Assembly (NCBI GenBank): GCA_905221605.1
Contig: CAJNDS010001957.1
Span: 667,736 to 731,735 of the forward strand
DNA from: Symbiodinium natans
Taxonomy: Eukaryota; Sar; Dinophyceae; Suessiales; Symbiodiniaceae
Reading direction: 5' to 3'
DNA: 64,000 nucleotides
The notes beneath the pieces were generated by a model. That model was given only the letters and a program-made list of their open reading frames with translations, did no database searches and was not told where the DNA came from. This document shows, in pieces, positions 33,906 to 46,151 of this stretch. Position 1 is the stretch's first letter, and each line of letters starts with the position of its first letter. The position numbers were made by a program, and so were the translations under genes.

Positions 33906-36900
33906 CTCAGCAGAATCGCCATGCCCGCGCAGGCAAAGAAGAGAAACACCTTCATGAAGGAGCCGGATCAGTACATTCTGAGGCCTGCAGTCGCTCTCGT
34001 CACCTGAAATAGCACCATTCTCATCTGAGGCACATCAGCTTCGGAAGCATTTTGTGCTGTGTTGCTTTGAACAAGCGCTTTCCCTGCAAGAAAAGGATGT
34101 GATGTGGCTGGGCCAGACAGCGTGGATCATGTAAGCATGTTACATCATGTTACTATCGGATTATGGCATCCTAGCGTTGTGCTAACATGGAGATTGTCGT
34201 CTGGACAAAAATTTCATCCGTTTCATGATGCAGATCACCGGTGGCGAGACATGATGGATGAACCCGTTTCTGGGTTCGAAGCGTCGGCTCATCCCCTTTG
34301 CTTCTTTGAGGAAACGCAATGCATCGCAATGCCATACTGAGATGTTCACCCTGCTGCATCTTCTCGTGCCCTGAAGTCAATCACTTGCAATTGCAGGTGT
34401 GTTAAAAAATACCGGTCCAGGAGTCTACCATAGTCTATAACTATGTCAAAAATAATCTGCTAAACAGATTATGTTTTCATTCTCGTCGTTGTTGGAAACC
34501 AAATGCAATGCAATGCAATGTTGTAGGGCCGTCAGCACGAGCACAAGCACATGGCTGCACTAAGCCACTTGGGGCGTCGCTGAAGGCTGTCAAAGGCCCG
34601 CCGCTACAATGTCTGCCGGCCTGGCATGAAAGCTGCGAAGCCAATGCTGGTGACATTGCCATTCTCACCACCACCATCATCACCGCCGCCACCACATCAC
34701 CACCATCAGCAACACCACCATACTTACCAGCACAACCACCACCAGCAACACCATCATCGTCATCGTCATCCCCACCATGGTCATCATCACAAAGCCATCT
34801 TTGCTTTGGATAGCCTGAGTAGTTCAGACGGCCTCCCAACAGACCTCCTTCAAGGATGGCCATGGGGCCCTGCTGACAAGTTGGCTGTGTTGATACAACT
34901 TCATACATCTCCAGCTGCAGGGTATTGCTGTGTTGCTTCTCGTGCTGTAAAAGTTTGAGTTGACCTGAGCCCGCGGCAATGCTAGCTCGAAGAATCCGTC
35001 ACAGTTCAATGGCGGACTTTCCAGCGGTAATCACTTCGCTCTGTTTGCTCTGTTTCTCCTTTTGGCCAACAACAATGCGTAGCTGTACACCTGGGCTTGG
35101 CGGTCACCTGCATCTACAGGCCGCCAAATAATTCTGGCCAAAAGCAAGCACTAGGCGAGGATGGCTCAACTGGACAGCTCTATCCACGTACGAAGCGTAC
35201 GTCATGTGAATCGCGCAAGCCGTGCAGCTCGAAGCGCCTCTGCATCAGGTCTTTGTTGCGGAGCCTGACAAGAAAGACATGGGCTGCGGTGACCATGGCG
35301 ACTGGTGTTTTGGGAAGGGTGGAAGGGGAGTGTCTCCCGGGACGGCCGTGTCAGCGAAAGAGCTGAGAAGAGAAAAGACAAGGTAGCAAGAGGTAATGGA
35401 TGGTACAGTGTAGGATGGTAGAGGTAATATGTTCATTCCTCAATTGAGTATTGATAAAATAACAAAGTTTACGTATGTGAGGCTCTTTCTGCCGAGGTTT
35501 GAAAGATTTTCTTGGAGAATGAAGATCAAATTGTCAAGATACAGTTTCTCCTACAGCTCGGTAATGGCCACTTGCAGTTTCGCCCGTTGAGGTGGCTTCC
35601 CCCCTTCAGTTTTCTGCACCATCTCTTCCCAAACTCGATTTTCGTGTCCGGGTTGCTTCCACGCTTCCACAGCAACCGAATCCACTCAGCATCCGCAGAA
35701 TAGATGCTTGCCAGGCCCTTGCCTCAAGTCTTTGCCAAGCCCTGTTCTCGCGAAATCTGGGCTGGCTCAAAGGCCCTGTGAAAACCTTTGACATGCTGCG
35801 ATGCTCTCTAAACAACTAGTGGCAACAAACTAAACAGCTTCCGGAATGTGCCGAGCGTGGAAGGCCACACACAGGATTCGGAAACTCAGCAGACTGGCCT
35901 TGCTCTGGCACACTTGAGAAATATCACAAAACATAACTGATACGGTATCACCTGATCTCACCTGAGTTGTTGGGTGGTCCTGGAAAGAAAGGCAGAAATT
36001 GAGCCGGCGCAGGCTCTGCTCAGCAGCACTGATATAAACCGGTTCAAAGAGACATCAAGACATCCTGGCAACATGGACCGTGTCCTGCGAAGCTGCCTTG
36101 CGGCACTTGCACGTCCCAACTTGTGAACTATAGCAGCGCAATGTAGGTTGCGGGGGTGGTTCATTGTGTGAGCGAACGTAAATCCCACTCGAAGTTTGCC
36201 CGGAAAAAGCAGGTAGACAAATCACAGGCCTGGCTCCTCAGGAAAACGGCGAATGACTGCAGCCCTTCCTCCAAGTAGTCTTGAGTGAGTACCCATTGAC
36301 AGTACCTAGGTGGTAACACGACAGCCAGCAGGCAACAGAACTGATGAGGACATCAAGGACATGACATGAACGGAGCTGCCACAATCGTACAACTATAATC
36401 AAGTTGCGCGCAGAAAAAACGAAAAACACATGGCAGAGCATCGTTTAAGCTAGTTTGGACCCTGCACTTCTGGTTTTTTGCTGCCACAGCAGCTCTGGAT
36501 CGCTTTGCAGCACAGTCTGAAAAGATTCGCCGGCATGTGGCCCAATGGGGAGCATCTCAAAGTCGTTCGCGGATCCTGGTATAGAATGACAAGGAATGGT
36601 CACACTATATGATCACACTTTAAGGAGCTCAAGCAGATTGGGTCTGCACAAGCCCCTGCAGACTATGGATGTCTGTGGTCCATGGTGTGTGAAAATCGTA
36701 TCGGGTCCAAATAAGGTGTGGTATCACCATCACCCAATACAACCTAAATTTGTTTGCATCGGTCCACATACTAGCTGACAATCTGGCCCGGGTCTCGTAC
36801 ACGTTCCGTGCTTGAAACTGCGCTCTGACCTAGGTTTTGAGCTTCTGGTTTAAGTTTCGGTCTTGCAAAGACAAGCCTTTTTGCATCTCTGGCCCGTACG

Positions 36901-39870
36901 TTCCTGCCTGTTCGCAGTTTGCCGGCTGACAGGCCTCAAGAATTGCGTGCGACGGTGCCGAGTTTCCGATTGGATACAGCGGTCTTGCTTGTGAAGCGAA
37001 GGGGGCATGTAACGGTCATTGCTTGGTTGAAGCCAAAAAGCCAACAATGCCAGCTAGCCGGCCGAGTAGGCTAGAAGCCTAAGCCAAGGGAAGGCAAACA
37101 AAACTGCGCTGAACGGATAAGACCTATAGGATCTAAACAGCCACACTTGCCGTTGATTTTTTCATCTTTCTTACGGCTGATCATGGTCCCTTTTCATTTC
37201 TTTCATCTATTGAATCCCCGCCGAAAGCGCCAAGACTTTTGTGTAGACCCCCTACAACGTCGGCTTTGGTCCTCCTATGGAAATGTCCTCCTACAAACCT
37301 CCGGAAAGGACTCATTGTATGTTCCTTCATGACCCTTTTTTTGGTCCTTGGCCCGGGCCTCTTGACGTGCTCGACACCGGTCGCGAGAAGCGTATGTTCC
37401 AAAAACGCCAGTTGCAAACAAACAAACTGTAGTTCCCCGAGCTGGCCTTCGCAACTGACGGATACTGACGGACAATTGGCCGACACTACTTAGCCGGCGA
37501 TTTCTTGGTCACCCCGAGTCTGGACAAGAAGGCCAATCCAACAAAAAACGTCACATCCGTTGCTGGATATGCCTCTGGCACGATGGTCGGAAGAAACCTC
37601 TATTCACCTTCTGTGGGTTCTCTGGATTCGATCGACTCATTAGAACCCCTCAAGACCGTCTTCGGCCTATGCACTTTGCCACATTTAATTTATGGAGCCC
37701 ATGGCCTCTCCTGTGGAGGCCCTTCTATAGACCTCGTCCTATGGACCTCGTATGACCTCTACGACTCTACGGACCTGCAATGTCCCCTTATGGGACTCTG
37801 AGGACTTTTCTGGTCGCTCTGTAGATCTCTGCAGACCGCCCATGCACACCCCCTGGACCCAGATGGAACCCCAAGGCGAAAGCCAAGGCTTATGAAACAT
37901 GACACAGAAGCAACACGAAGCGAAAAGCCAAAGACAAAACAAAGCAAAACATAGAAAGCCAACGTGAAACGGCGAAAGGCAGAAAGCGAACAGCGCGAAA
38001 AAAGATAGCCACACAAAGCGAAAGAAAGCATTAAAGAACGGAACAATCATGCAAACACACACCAAAAAGATGAAAACAACGCAGGGAGCACGACGCAGAC
38101 GGCAAAAAGTAAAAAAACAAACAAGCATGAAACAAACACAAGGGCACAAGGCATACGTACAAGGAATAGAAGCAAAAGCCGAAAGACATGGCAAATCCGC
38201 ACACGCACAAGCAAGAAACTGGTCAAAAGAACCCAGGAAGCCCCAAGAAGAAGGCCCCAAAGGCCCCCCCAAAAAAAACACCCTGAGAAGGCCCCAACAA
38301 GGTGCCCCGAGGTTTCAGCCGCGACCCAGTCCAGCGCCTAACAGCATGAAGCAATCTCCCAATATCCGCAGCCAAGCTAGTAGGCAGCAGGCGAGACGCA
38401 CATGTTCGAGTCACACAAGAATAGAGTAGCTAACTGCGTCGTTCAGTCCCTACATCTCCAGCCGTCTCCACCGTTCTGGTGTACATAGGTTAGAGACAGC
38501 CGCAACACGTGGAAACACAATCGGCGGTCCTGTGACATCTGTGACTCCTGAGCCCAGGATTTCTCCCGTGCCGGAGCACACAGAAGCAGCTGAACTGCTG
38601 GCTGCGTTTGAGCCTTGATAGGCAGCTCGACCACGTGCTCTACCAGGCCGAGACGTTGAGTGACTCGTGTCCAAACTGTGGATGTTCGTGCCGGCCAAAG
38701 TCCTCAGAACGTCTCAGTACAAGCTGCAAACTTGCATGAATGGCGGGCAATTAAGGGATCCCACACGGCGACGTCAACTTGCAACAGAGTGTCTGGATGG
38801 ATGTGTGTTGCGTCGTGCCTCTGCCTCTGCCTCGTGAAACGCAGGAACCGCGGCCACGCCCTCGTCCACTAGTTGACATTGCAAATTGCAATTGCACAGC
38901 GTGTTGTTTCTTAAAGTCCGTCTGGGTAGTGTTTCCAGTGCAAATGTTGTCTGTCTGTGCTCTCTGCTAGTTAACGCGTCGGCTGCTCTCCGCTGAAATT
39001 GGAACACGAGAAAACCGCAACAACAGTGAGCTGAAACTGTGGGCACATGCACAAGTCGTTCGTCAAATGGCTGCAAGGTGCTGGAAGCATGGGTTGCAGA
39101 ATGGATCTGTGCATGTTAACATAGGCTAACTAACGTGCGTTCAAACTCCACCGGTGTCAATGCTACCAGGTTCCCTTTCAGCGAGCACGCTCAGTGCTTT
39201 CCCTTTTCTACGCTGCGCTCCTCTACGTCAGGCTATCGGAAAAAGAAGGCCAAGCCCAAATCCTCACTACTCTGTCTTGATCTCTTGGCCAGCCATCTCA
39301 GCACCCTTGCCCGGTACCGATGATGCCAGTGGATGGAGAGCAATGTCCCACAATGCCACCGCAGCACACAGGATACTGGCCTGGAGAAACGTGCACGCAA
39401 GACGTATGGCGTTTATGCGGCAAGCAACTAGTCAAGTAGCTGCCGTTGTAAGCTGTCAATCTGGTGTCTCAACCGTGCTACGGGCTTGCATGCATTTGTC
39501 TAGTTACTGCTTTATTATCTTTCTATGCGTTGCCATGTCGCTGGCTGCCCGTGACTGTGTGTGGCCTCGACAAAGGCAGCACTTCCTACAAACCCCTATG
39601 CCTGCTCTCTCAATGTAGGCTGCCTCAATGTTCACCTCTGCTGTCCTCATTAGCATCCAGCTTAGGCTTCCTTCCGGCCTGCTGAAGTCACAATAAGTCA
39701 CATACCTTCATTACATTCACATACTTCATCATACTTCACATGTCACGTACTTCAAACTGCTACTGCGAAGATATCGAGCAATCATTGGGCATGCGAGTTG
39801 CAACCCACGCAAGTTGTCGCAGAAGCTGCCGCTGCCCATGAGGGAACCGCTTATGCGAGTCACTTCGTAT
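33906..39870. other. Intergenic or undetermined stretch
   Basis: Features seen: a (CAC/CAT)n microsatellite at 34668-34790, A-rich DNA with AAAGC/GCGAAA phrases at 37880-38280, and a weak minus-strand exon-like frame at about 39690-39600 (contains LMRTAEVNIEAAYIERAG). The long Phe/Cys-rich minus frame opposite the A-rich tract is not a gene. Nothing else is recognised. Confidence 0.4.
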
Positions 39871-39875
39871 GACAA

Positions 39876-39895
39876 AGATTGGCTCAAGCCAATCT
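39876..39895. repeat. 8-base stem, 4-base loop hairpin
   Basis: AGATTGGC-TCAA-GCCAATCT is a perfect small palindrome. The loop side includes TTGGCTCAAG, the 3' end of the dinoflagellate spliced leader, but only by symmetry of the hairpin, so I do not call it a leader relic. Confidence 0.5.
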
Positions 39896-39953
39896 AAGTA
39901 GATTTCCCGCACGGGGCTGTGCTGTGCCTGGGCGGGTCAAGACATGTCAAGAC

Positions 39954-41935
39954 TCATTTCACTCCAGCGGCATCCACGGCACCATGCTGCACGAGACAGG
40001 AGAATTTCGCTGGCTCAGTCTGCAGCTGCGGAGCAGCTACAGCGCAAGCGATGACAGCCACGACGGCAATTCGCAAAAGCCAGGTGTTGAGGTGAGGATA
40101 GGATAATACAATGCAAAGTGCCGTCATCGCATCAAGGAGCAAGCATACCTCGGATCTCAAGAACCGAGCTCACGCCGAGCTTCACCTGCTTTCGTTGCTT
40201 ACTTCCACAAACCGCCTTTCCAACAAAGCAGGACTTCGCTGAAGCATATTGCTTGCGTTCATGCTGCAAGAGTCTCGGCTTTCTCGGGTGGCAGCGGCAC
40301 ATTGGCAGCTTTCGAAGGAGAACGACCGCAAGCGACCACGGCAGCCACAAATGCCATGGATGCCATTGTGTACACAATGTTCTGCCACCAATATGCATGA
40401 CCCGGTGCCTTGGAACAGCATCAATCGGTTTGCCACTTCCAGTCTGAGCATGAGCAAAGATCCCGATCGACGCATCAAATTTTAAGGAACCCCCGCTATG
40501 CTGCGACCGTGCTTTAAAAAAGTTTCCCGATGCTTACAGCAGCTAACTCTACAAGCATGAAACGCTTGCCTACTTTATGGGCGGAATTCAAGCGAGCAGC
40601 ATCTGCTAAGGACAGGATCACGCAAAGCTGAGGTCCAGCAGCAGCCGCTTCTGCTGCCGCTGCTTCAAAACTGTCGGCCGGCAATATCTCTGACAAAGCA
40701 CGATCCTCATGGGCTCATGATGGCTCATCGGTGGCGGCCATCTCTTGCGACGTTATTCCGACAGGAACTGAAGCTGAGTGCCGGACGACTGACTCGCTTA
40801 AGCGCCTGCCTGCTAAAACCATATGTGGCACAGCAAATCCGATCGCAACAATAGCCAGGCAGGACTCGCAGACGGTAATACCTTGCCAAGCGAGGCACAG
40901 CGGAGGCACAATCGCGGCCGCAGCACTGGTGCAACGCAAAAGCTTGGCCCAAACGCAGCAAGGCTGCCGCCTTTCATAGCAGCCATAGTTGCACACAGGA
41001 ATATGATGCCTTGTGGTTGTGTCAGGATTAGTGCCAGGACGTGTTCTTCTAATCAGCACTCCAGCAAGGAACACGTGCCTCTTTGGTCAACTGCATCACA
41101 TGTGCTCGCCGAGATGCTGACAAACAAGCCCACGCAGCTGACTGAGTGGGCATGCCCAAGTGCGCTGTGCAGGAATGGTGATCGGATGAAACGAAGGAGC
41201 CTCGTGCTGTCAGGAGAAGCGCATGTTCTTGCGACTGCTAAATTTGCCGAATCATCCTAATCAGCACTTCAAGAAGGAACGCCTTCTTGATCAACACCCG
41301 CAACACATGTGCTCAGCCGAGGAACGGCCCCCATTTTAGGTCGTCCATTCCTGTTTGCATCGGCAGCCAGCAGCAAAACTCAAGCAACTCACCCAGCAGA
41401 TGGAGCAGTCAGCAGTCCTAAAGGAAGTCCATCGGCATCTTCATCCAGCATGCGCACAGCCGCTGTAGTAAAGCCGGCAATGAGCCACACCCAGAGAGAG
41501 CTAACAGCGAGAGTTTCTGTCAATGCCACAGATTGGGGAAGCTGTTCTGCGCTGCCCTGGTGATACCCAGAATGACCTTACTTGAATGCGCACATGGTTA
41601 CCTCGCTACCGTTTGTCAGTCTTTTATCATCTTGTAGCATGAGCCATCACGCTACAATTCCTTGGTTGACTCCCCAACTGGAAGAACATAGAAGCCGAGA
41701 AAGCTAAGCGCTTGACGCATGGCTCGCGTGTGTACTGCCACAAAGAGGGAATAAACCACTGCCCAGCAGTGCACAGCGCCGGCAGCAACCAGAACCAAAG
41801 AGCTGTTCAAAAAGGCTCTCTTGGATCTTTCCACGAACTGAATCCATCCGAGCCAACCTCGAACAGCCAAGTACACCAGCGGCTGCATCTGCCTCGGTCT
41901 GCACATGTCAGGCCAAACTGTTTGACGGCTGAACA
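39954..41935 (-). CDS. Multi-pass membrane protein, split gene, unknown family
   Basis: At least five minus-strand exons. A, about 41935-41670 (MQPLVYLAVRGWLGWIQFVE; membrane segment SLVLVAAGAVHCWAVVYSLF). B, 41556-41393 (follows ACCAG|G; SLWVWLIAGFTTAAVRML; donor GG|GTGAGT). C, 40925-40810 (acceptor CACCAG; CLAIVAIGFAVPHMVLA; GC donor AG|GCAGGC). D, 40689-40538 (ILPADSFEAAAAEAAAAG; donor GCT|GTAAGC). E, from 40408 (acceptor AAG|G; IVYTMASMAFVAAVVACG) to about 40265. Phases agree at B-C (2), C-D (1) and D-E (0). A last exon ending at 39954 (PAKFSCLVQHGAVDAAGVK) is plausible. Four or five transmembrane helices are expected. The first exon was not found; an ATG at 42112 is possible. It follows the thioesterase gene on the same strand. 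Confidence 0.6.
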
Positions 41936-42269
41936 CGCTGATTTGTGCAAAGCGGCGAGAGCTGCTCAGCTCTCTTGCCGAAGGCTCTGACAAGCCAGTG
42001 CTAACTTGCGACAGGCTTGAGCCCGCACAGTCGCACAGCGGATGACACGCGACAAGCGATGGCAAGGTAATGCAAGTGGCACGGTGTCGCAGGATCTTGA
42101 GACCTCACCATGGTCACAACATGTCACAACGTAACCTCTTATCTGAACATCATGCACCCCAGAAATTCTCGGCATGCTCAGCAACCGCGAGCTTTTGAGA
42201 AGTACAAGATCGACAGGAGAGCTTCAGCCGATCCTCAACAGTTTTCACTCTCAACTGCATGGTCTTTAT

Positions 42270-42650
42270 TCACACTTTTGCCGCTATGGCAGAGGCAAAG
42301 AAGGCTGCCGCATCGTCCATCTCTTGCTGCGTATTGCCATGGTCGACTTCATATTTCCTCGCAATCACAGCATGCAAGATTCATGAGGCAAAGCAGTCAC
42401 ATTGCAAAACGAAGCAGCAAAAACTGAGCAAAAACAGACAAGCTTAGCTTGATGAAACGTACCTGAGCCGCTTCGCAACCGCTGCTATGCCTGCACGTTT
42501 CAGGATGTCCACCCCAAAGTCTTGAAGACTCGGGTGGAGTATTGTGTCCTTGCTTCCGTGGCCCCAGAAGACTTTCAGGTCATGGCATTGTGGAGAAGCA
42601 GCCAACTTCGCCACATGCTCGCCAAAGAAGCATATGCCGCTGAAGACCTT

Positions 42651-42692
<42 letters not shown>

Positions 42693-43644
42693 CATACTCT
42701 CCATAGTGACACAATAACAACTGTGATAACTCTACAAGTATCGCAGCAGGCATTGGCAGGGTTTCGGCCATATGGGACTTCGCTCAAAACCATGATCCGG
42801 AGCTCCAATAGCAGCCCCATGCAGCACTTGGTGATACTTAGTGCCATCGTGCTGGCAAGACACAATGACACCGGCCAAGCGCTGCGGATAAGTGAGTGTT
42901 GACAGCATCGCCTTGATGCAACATGCCTCTGCTTTACACGACAAAGAACAAGTTGGTTGAGCATATCCATCTACAATCCGAGATGCCATGGCCCCTCCCT
43001 GCGAAAAGCCACCCACCATGATCCGTTCTGCGGGAATGCCTTCGCTGACGAGCATGTCAATGGCTGCATGGACACGGCCGCATGAAGCAATGGCTTCCTC
43101 CAGCGAGCAGCCATAGTTGTCCGCATCCGTAGCAGAAAGGGGCAATTTGAGAAAATCGAACCAGCTTGGCATTGTAGCACCGCCATTGCATGTAACTCGG
43201 CGTCGGGGAGCGCGCGGCAACATGAATCGGCATGAGCCCGAAGTGCCCGAAGCATCCAAAGCCTTCAAGCCTTTCAGGTCGAAGCTTTCTTCTAACGCAT
43301 CGGCCCAGCCAGACTCATCATCCCCGAGGCCATGCATCCAAACCAACCCACAAGTGGGCTTCCCTTTCGGCAGCACAAAGGATGTGTAGCAATCCTCCGT
43401 ATTCCGTATCCAAGCTGCAAACACAAAGAAAGCAAAATAAGAACTGCATTCTCGCAATTTCTCGCCCCCTCATTCAATTGACTTGTTACGAAGGGGCGAA
43501 AGCAAAGAACGAATGTGACACAAGTTTTCGAATCCCTGAACCTCAGAATGCATTCCAAAGTTCCTTTGGCAAGGTTAGTGGTTCATGCTTGGAGCCAATA
43601 GCTTGTGCCAGCGATGTTGCTGGCAAGGGTGGCGACTCATCCAT
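42270..43644 (-). CDS. Acyl-protein thioesterase / carboxylesterase-like serine hydrolase, five exons
   Basis: The LYPLA/acyl-protein thioesterase family removes acyl groups (for example palmitate) from protein cysteines or lysophospholipids. Exons as read: 43644-43552 (31 codons, MDESPPLPATSLAQ; inferred), 43394-42987 (LVWMHGLGDDESGW; LPRAP; MPSWFDFLKLP; nucleophile elbow VGGFSQGGAM), 42911-42864 (LSTLTYPQRLAGVI), 42647-42463 (FSGICFFGEH; FWGHGSKDTILHPS with the likely catalytic Asp) and 42357-42270 (KYEVDHGNTQQEMDDAAAFF, with the likely catalytic His). Introns: 42986-42912 (75 bases, GC donor), 42863-42648 (GT, with a (GA)n tract near the acceptor), 42462-42358 (GTACGT). All acceptors are AG|G and all phases agree, giving about 273 residues against about 230 in the family. 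Exon 1 and its GC donor are the least certain part. No signal peptide; probably cytosolic. Confidence 0.8.
42648..42695 (+). repeat. (CT)n/(GA)n tract inside a thioesterase intron
   Basis: On the plus strand (CT)n; on the gene strand a (GA)n purine run abuts the acceptor AACAAG|G instead of the usual pyrimidine tract. Odd for a 3' splice site, but the exon that follows continues the family alignment. Confidence 0.7.
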
Positions 43645-43909
43645 GGCTCACTTTGGTGGCAAGGTCGAGGCTTGCTTTGGCTCATCAAACGGCCTTCAAC
43701 TGCATAAGCACTTCAGGCTGTGTAGCATCTGTTGGCGCTGTGCTTAGGCAATTTTCACTCACGCGGCAACATGTCGCCAGCAAGAAGCCTTTTCAAGCAC
43801 CATTGCTTCACAATGGTTGGCTCTATCTGGCTCTTGCCAGAGCAGTGAAACAGGGCTGGGAGTTGGCTGATTGTTGGCTTCTTGGAAGCCTGAACTATCT
43901 GTCTTTTTG

Positions 43910-46003
43910 CTAGCACAAGGGGCGCCACTTGCGCATGGGTATGTCGGGGGGGCTACGTTGCTTCACTTTGATTGTGGGCAGGCTCTGGCTCGACCTGTAC
44001 AGTCTGTGCTTGTCTGCAGCATCGGAAGAAACCTTCTTGAAGGACTGTGAATAAATTCCTGCAGCGCACGCGCCGCTGCCGGATGGTTTCTGTATGCCTC
44101 TGCTGGAAACCACCTGCGGCAATTTTGTTGGACATTCAAGGGCAGATGGTCCGGGCCTTGCAGGTAGACTTGGACGGCCGTTTATCTCGTTCTTCTCTGC
44201 GTGTTTCTTGTCGACCAATACCTGGGCATGCCGTGGATCCTGCGAGCTGGCCTGATTTGCTAACTTTGCTGGCTGCCTTGTCGACGGTTTTGGCCCAGGC
44301 CTCTGTTGGACATCCGGCTGCCGAATGTTCTTCGCGGAATGCGAAAGCAATTTTGACAATGAGGTGCTGAGTGCGTCAGCATTGTCAGCCCCGCTTTCGT
44401 CATGTCCTGGTGCTGCGTTTGCTGCGTTTGACCTTGACGACCTCTCTGCAAGTCTTTTGTGTCTTTCGTTCAGCTGAGGATGCTGAGGGTCCCTCCACAG
44501 CGGCAGCACGCCGTCGGCATACAAGCACCTTTCGATACCAGCCGTGCCCTGCCCCTTGCCAACCTGGTCTAAGTGCCGTATGAGCACATCAGCCCTGTGA
44601 GAAGCATCCTCTTCCCAGGGCCGTAATCTCTTCAACACAGCTGGTTGGGCCGCCTGCTTGCGCGGGTCTTGTGCGCATGGCACTGGCGCATGTGCCGCAT
44701 CACTGCATTCGGGCGTGATGTTTGCACAGCTCCTTGGCTGTGTGACTGGAGCACATTGGGGAAGGATGGCTGGGCTGGAAACATCCTCAGGACTCTCAGG
44801 CTCCCTGCCCTCCACATCTTGCACAATCTCGGCCTCCATGTCTAAAATGCCAGGTAGCACCAATGCCGGCACTGCCGCATGTGACTCTGCGTTTGAGAAG
44901 CAAGCTGGTCGCATTTCAGGCGACTCTGCAGCCCCGGACTCCAAGTCTAGGCCTGTATGGCCCGTGCTGCGGAGCTCTTCTTGCAAGCGCCCGTTTAGAA
45001 CAGCCTGTCCCAGAATATTCCGCAAGTGCGCACGCACAGCTGCGTGGCTGGAATGATCTGGAACCGGCTGTTGCGATGGACCACTGAGATGCGAAGGCGA
45101 ATGTGAACTGGCGCTGATCGGCCGAAAGCCCTTTGAACTGACGTTTGGACTGTGAAATGTTCCGCCTGTTGCGATTCCAGCACTACCAGCGCTGGCAGAC
45201 TTTGAAAATTGAAGGCTGCTGTTGGAACACTGCAAGCTGCCGAAAATGGATGGTGCCTGCTCTGCTTGCAGTCTGCCTGCCGCAATGGAATGGATTTTTG
45301 CTGCCACATTGTATGCCCAGTCCAATGGCCTCAGAGACAAATTACGAAACCCAACAGGGGTGCTCGGCCGCTGAGTGCTTTGAGTGCCCAAGCCTCGCGC
45401 AACATCCACCAAGCGTCTGACGACATTGTTGCGAAAGGCATCGAGTGGGCATTCTTGGCACGAGCACTCGCGCAACAGCGTCCCGTGCATCAGACATGAC
45501 GAAGCCGTCGTGAATGCCTGTCGGATTGCACGTGTTATGTCTACAGGTGCTTGTGTCTGAGTCCAATCATCCCGACATTGCAGGGATGATATTTGGAGGC
45601 CGATGTCGAAATACAGGCCCGCAATCTCGGCCGGAGATAGGCTCCGCGAGTCGCAGCTTGCACCCCAATCTGGCTGCAGGCTCTGTGCTTTCATGACTGA
45701 AATGAGCTGCACAAGTGCATCGGTGTGAACCGCATCCAGAGAAGAGATCGGCAAGGCTCCCTCTAAAGTTTTGATGATGTCCTCACAGAAACCATCCATA
45801 GACACCAATGGGCACTCAAGCAGGTGGGGCTTGTGACGATGACATTGGCGTGGCGGTGCGCTGTGTGCCCTGCATTTCCTCCTGGCACAAGCTTGTGCAC
45901 TGCAACTTTTAACAAGCACAACAGCAACCAACCTGTTGCTTCGTCCTGGCCGTGCTGGCACAGATTTCCATAGATGGCCTGCCAAACTTGCGATGCTCCA
46001 CAC
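43910..46003 (-). CDS. Long intronless reading frame, unknown protein
   Basis: 697 open codons on the minus strand. The likely start is the Met at 45799 (MDGFCEDIIKTLEGALPISS), because the 68 codons before it are basic and atypical and may be 5' UTR or an upstream exon; that gives 629 residues. The N-terminal third has helical, conserved-looking stretches (DALVQLISVMKAQSLQPDW, AEIAGLYFDIGLQISSLQ, a CSCQEC cluster, NVVRRLVDVARGLG). The middle and C-terminal parts are Ser/Pro/Gln-rich and probably disordered, with short helices (HAAVRAHLRNILGQAVLNGR). The end is basic (KVKQRSPPDIPMRKWRPLC). No catalytic motif or membrane segment. Its stop lies 265 bases from the inferred start of the thioesterase gene on the same strand. 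Function unknown. Confidence 0.6.
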   Translation of the reverse strand: MWSIASLAGHLWKSVPARPGRSNRLVAVVLVKSCSAQACARRKCRAHSAPPRQCHRHKPHLLECPLVSMDGFCEDIIKTLEGALPISSLDAVHTDALVQLISVMKAQSLQPDWGASCDSRSLSPAEIAGLYFDIGLQISSLQCRDDWTQTQAPVDITRAIRQAFTTASSCLMHGTLLRECSCQECPLDAFRNNVVRRLVDVARGLGTQSTQRPSTPVGFRNLSLRPLDWAYNVAAKIHSIAAGRLQAEQAPSIFGSLQCSNSSLQFSKSASAGSAGIATGGTFHSPNVSSKGFRPISASSHSPSHLSGPSQQPVPDHSSHAAVRAHLRNILGQAVLNGRLQEELRSTGHTGLDLESGAAESPEMRPACFSNAESHAAVPALVLPGILDMEAEIVQDVEGREPESPEDVSSPAILPQCAPVTQPRSCANITPECSDAAHAPVPCAQDPRKQAAQPAVLKRLRPWEEDASHRADVLIRHLDQVGKGQGTAGIERCLYADGVLPLWRDPQHPQLNERHKRLAERSSRSNAANAAPGHDESGADNADALSTSLSKLLSHSAKNIRQPDVQQRPGPKPSTRQPAKLANQASSQDPRHAQVLVDKKHAEKNEINGRPSLPARPGPSALECPTKLPQVVSSRGIQKPSGSGACAAGIYSQSFKKVSSDAADKHRLYRSSQSLPTIKVKQRSPPDIPMRKWRPLC

Positions 46004-46151
46004 CCCACACCAGGCTGCATCTGATGAGTTGTTTCACACCGAACTTGTGAGTACATTGTAAAATGTCTTGTGCTAGATCACTCGGCAATGGAAGCAAGTG
46101 GTACTTCCTCGGCCTGTACATCCAAGACCACGTCCGTGACACCAATGGCAC

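Noticed and set aside
37739-38281. 180-codon Phe/Cys-rich minus frame
   Set aside because: It is the complement of an A-rich, AAAGC-repeating stretch; no domain, and the plus strand is also open.
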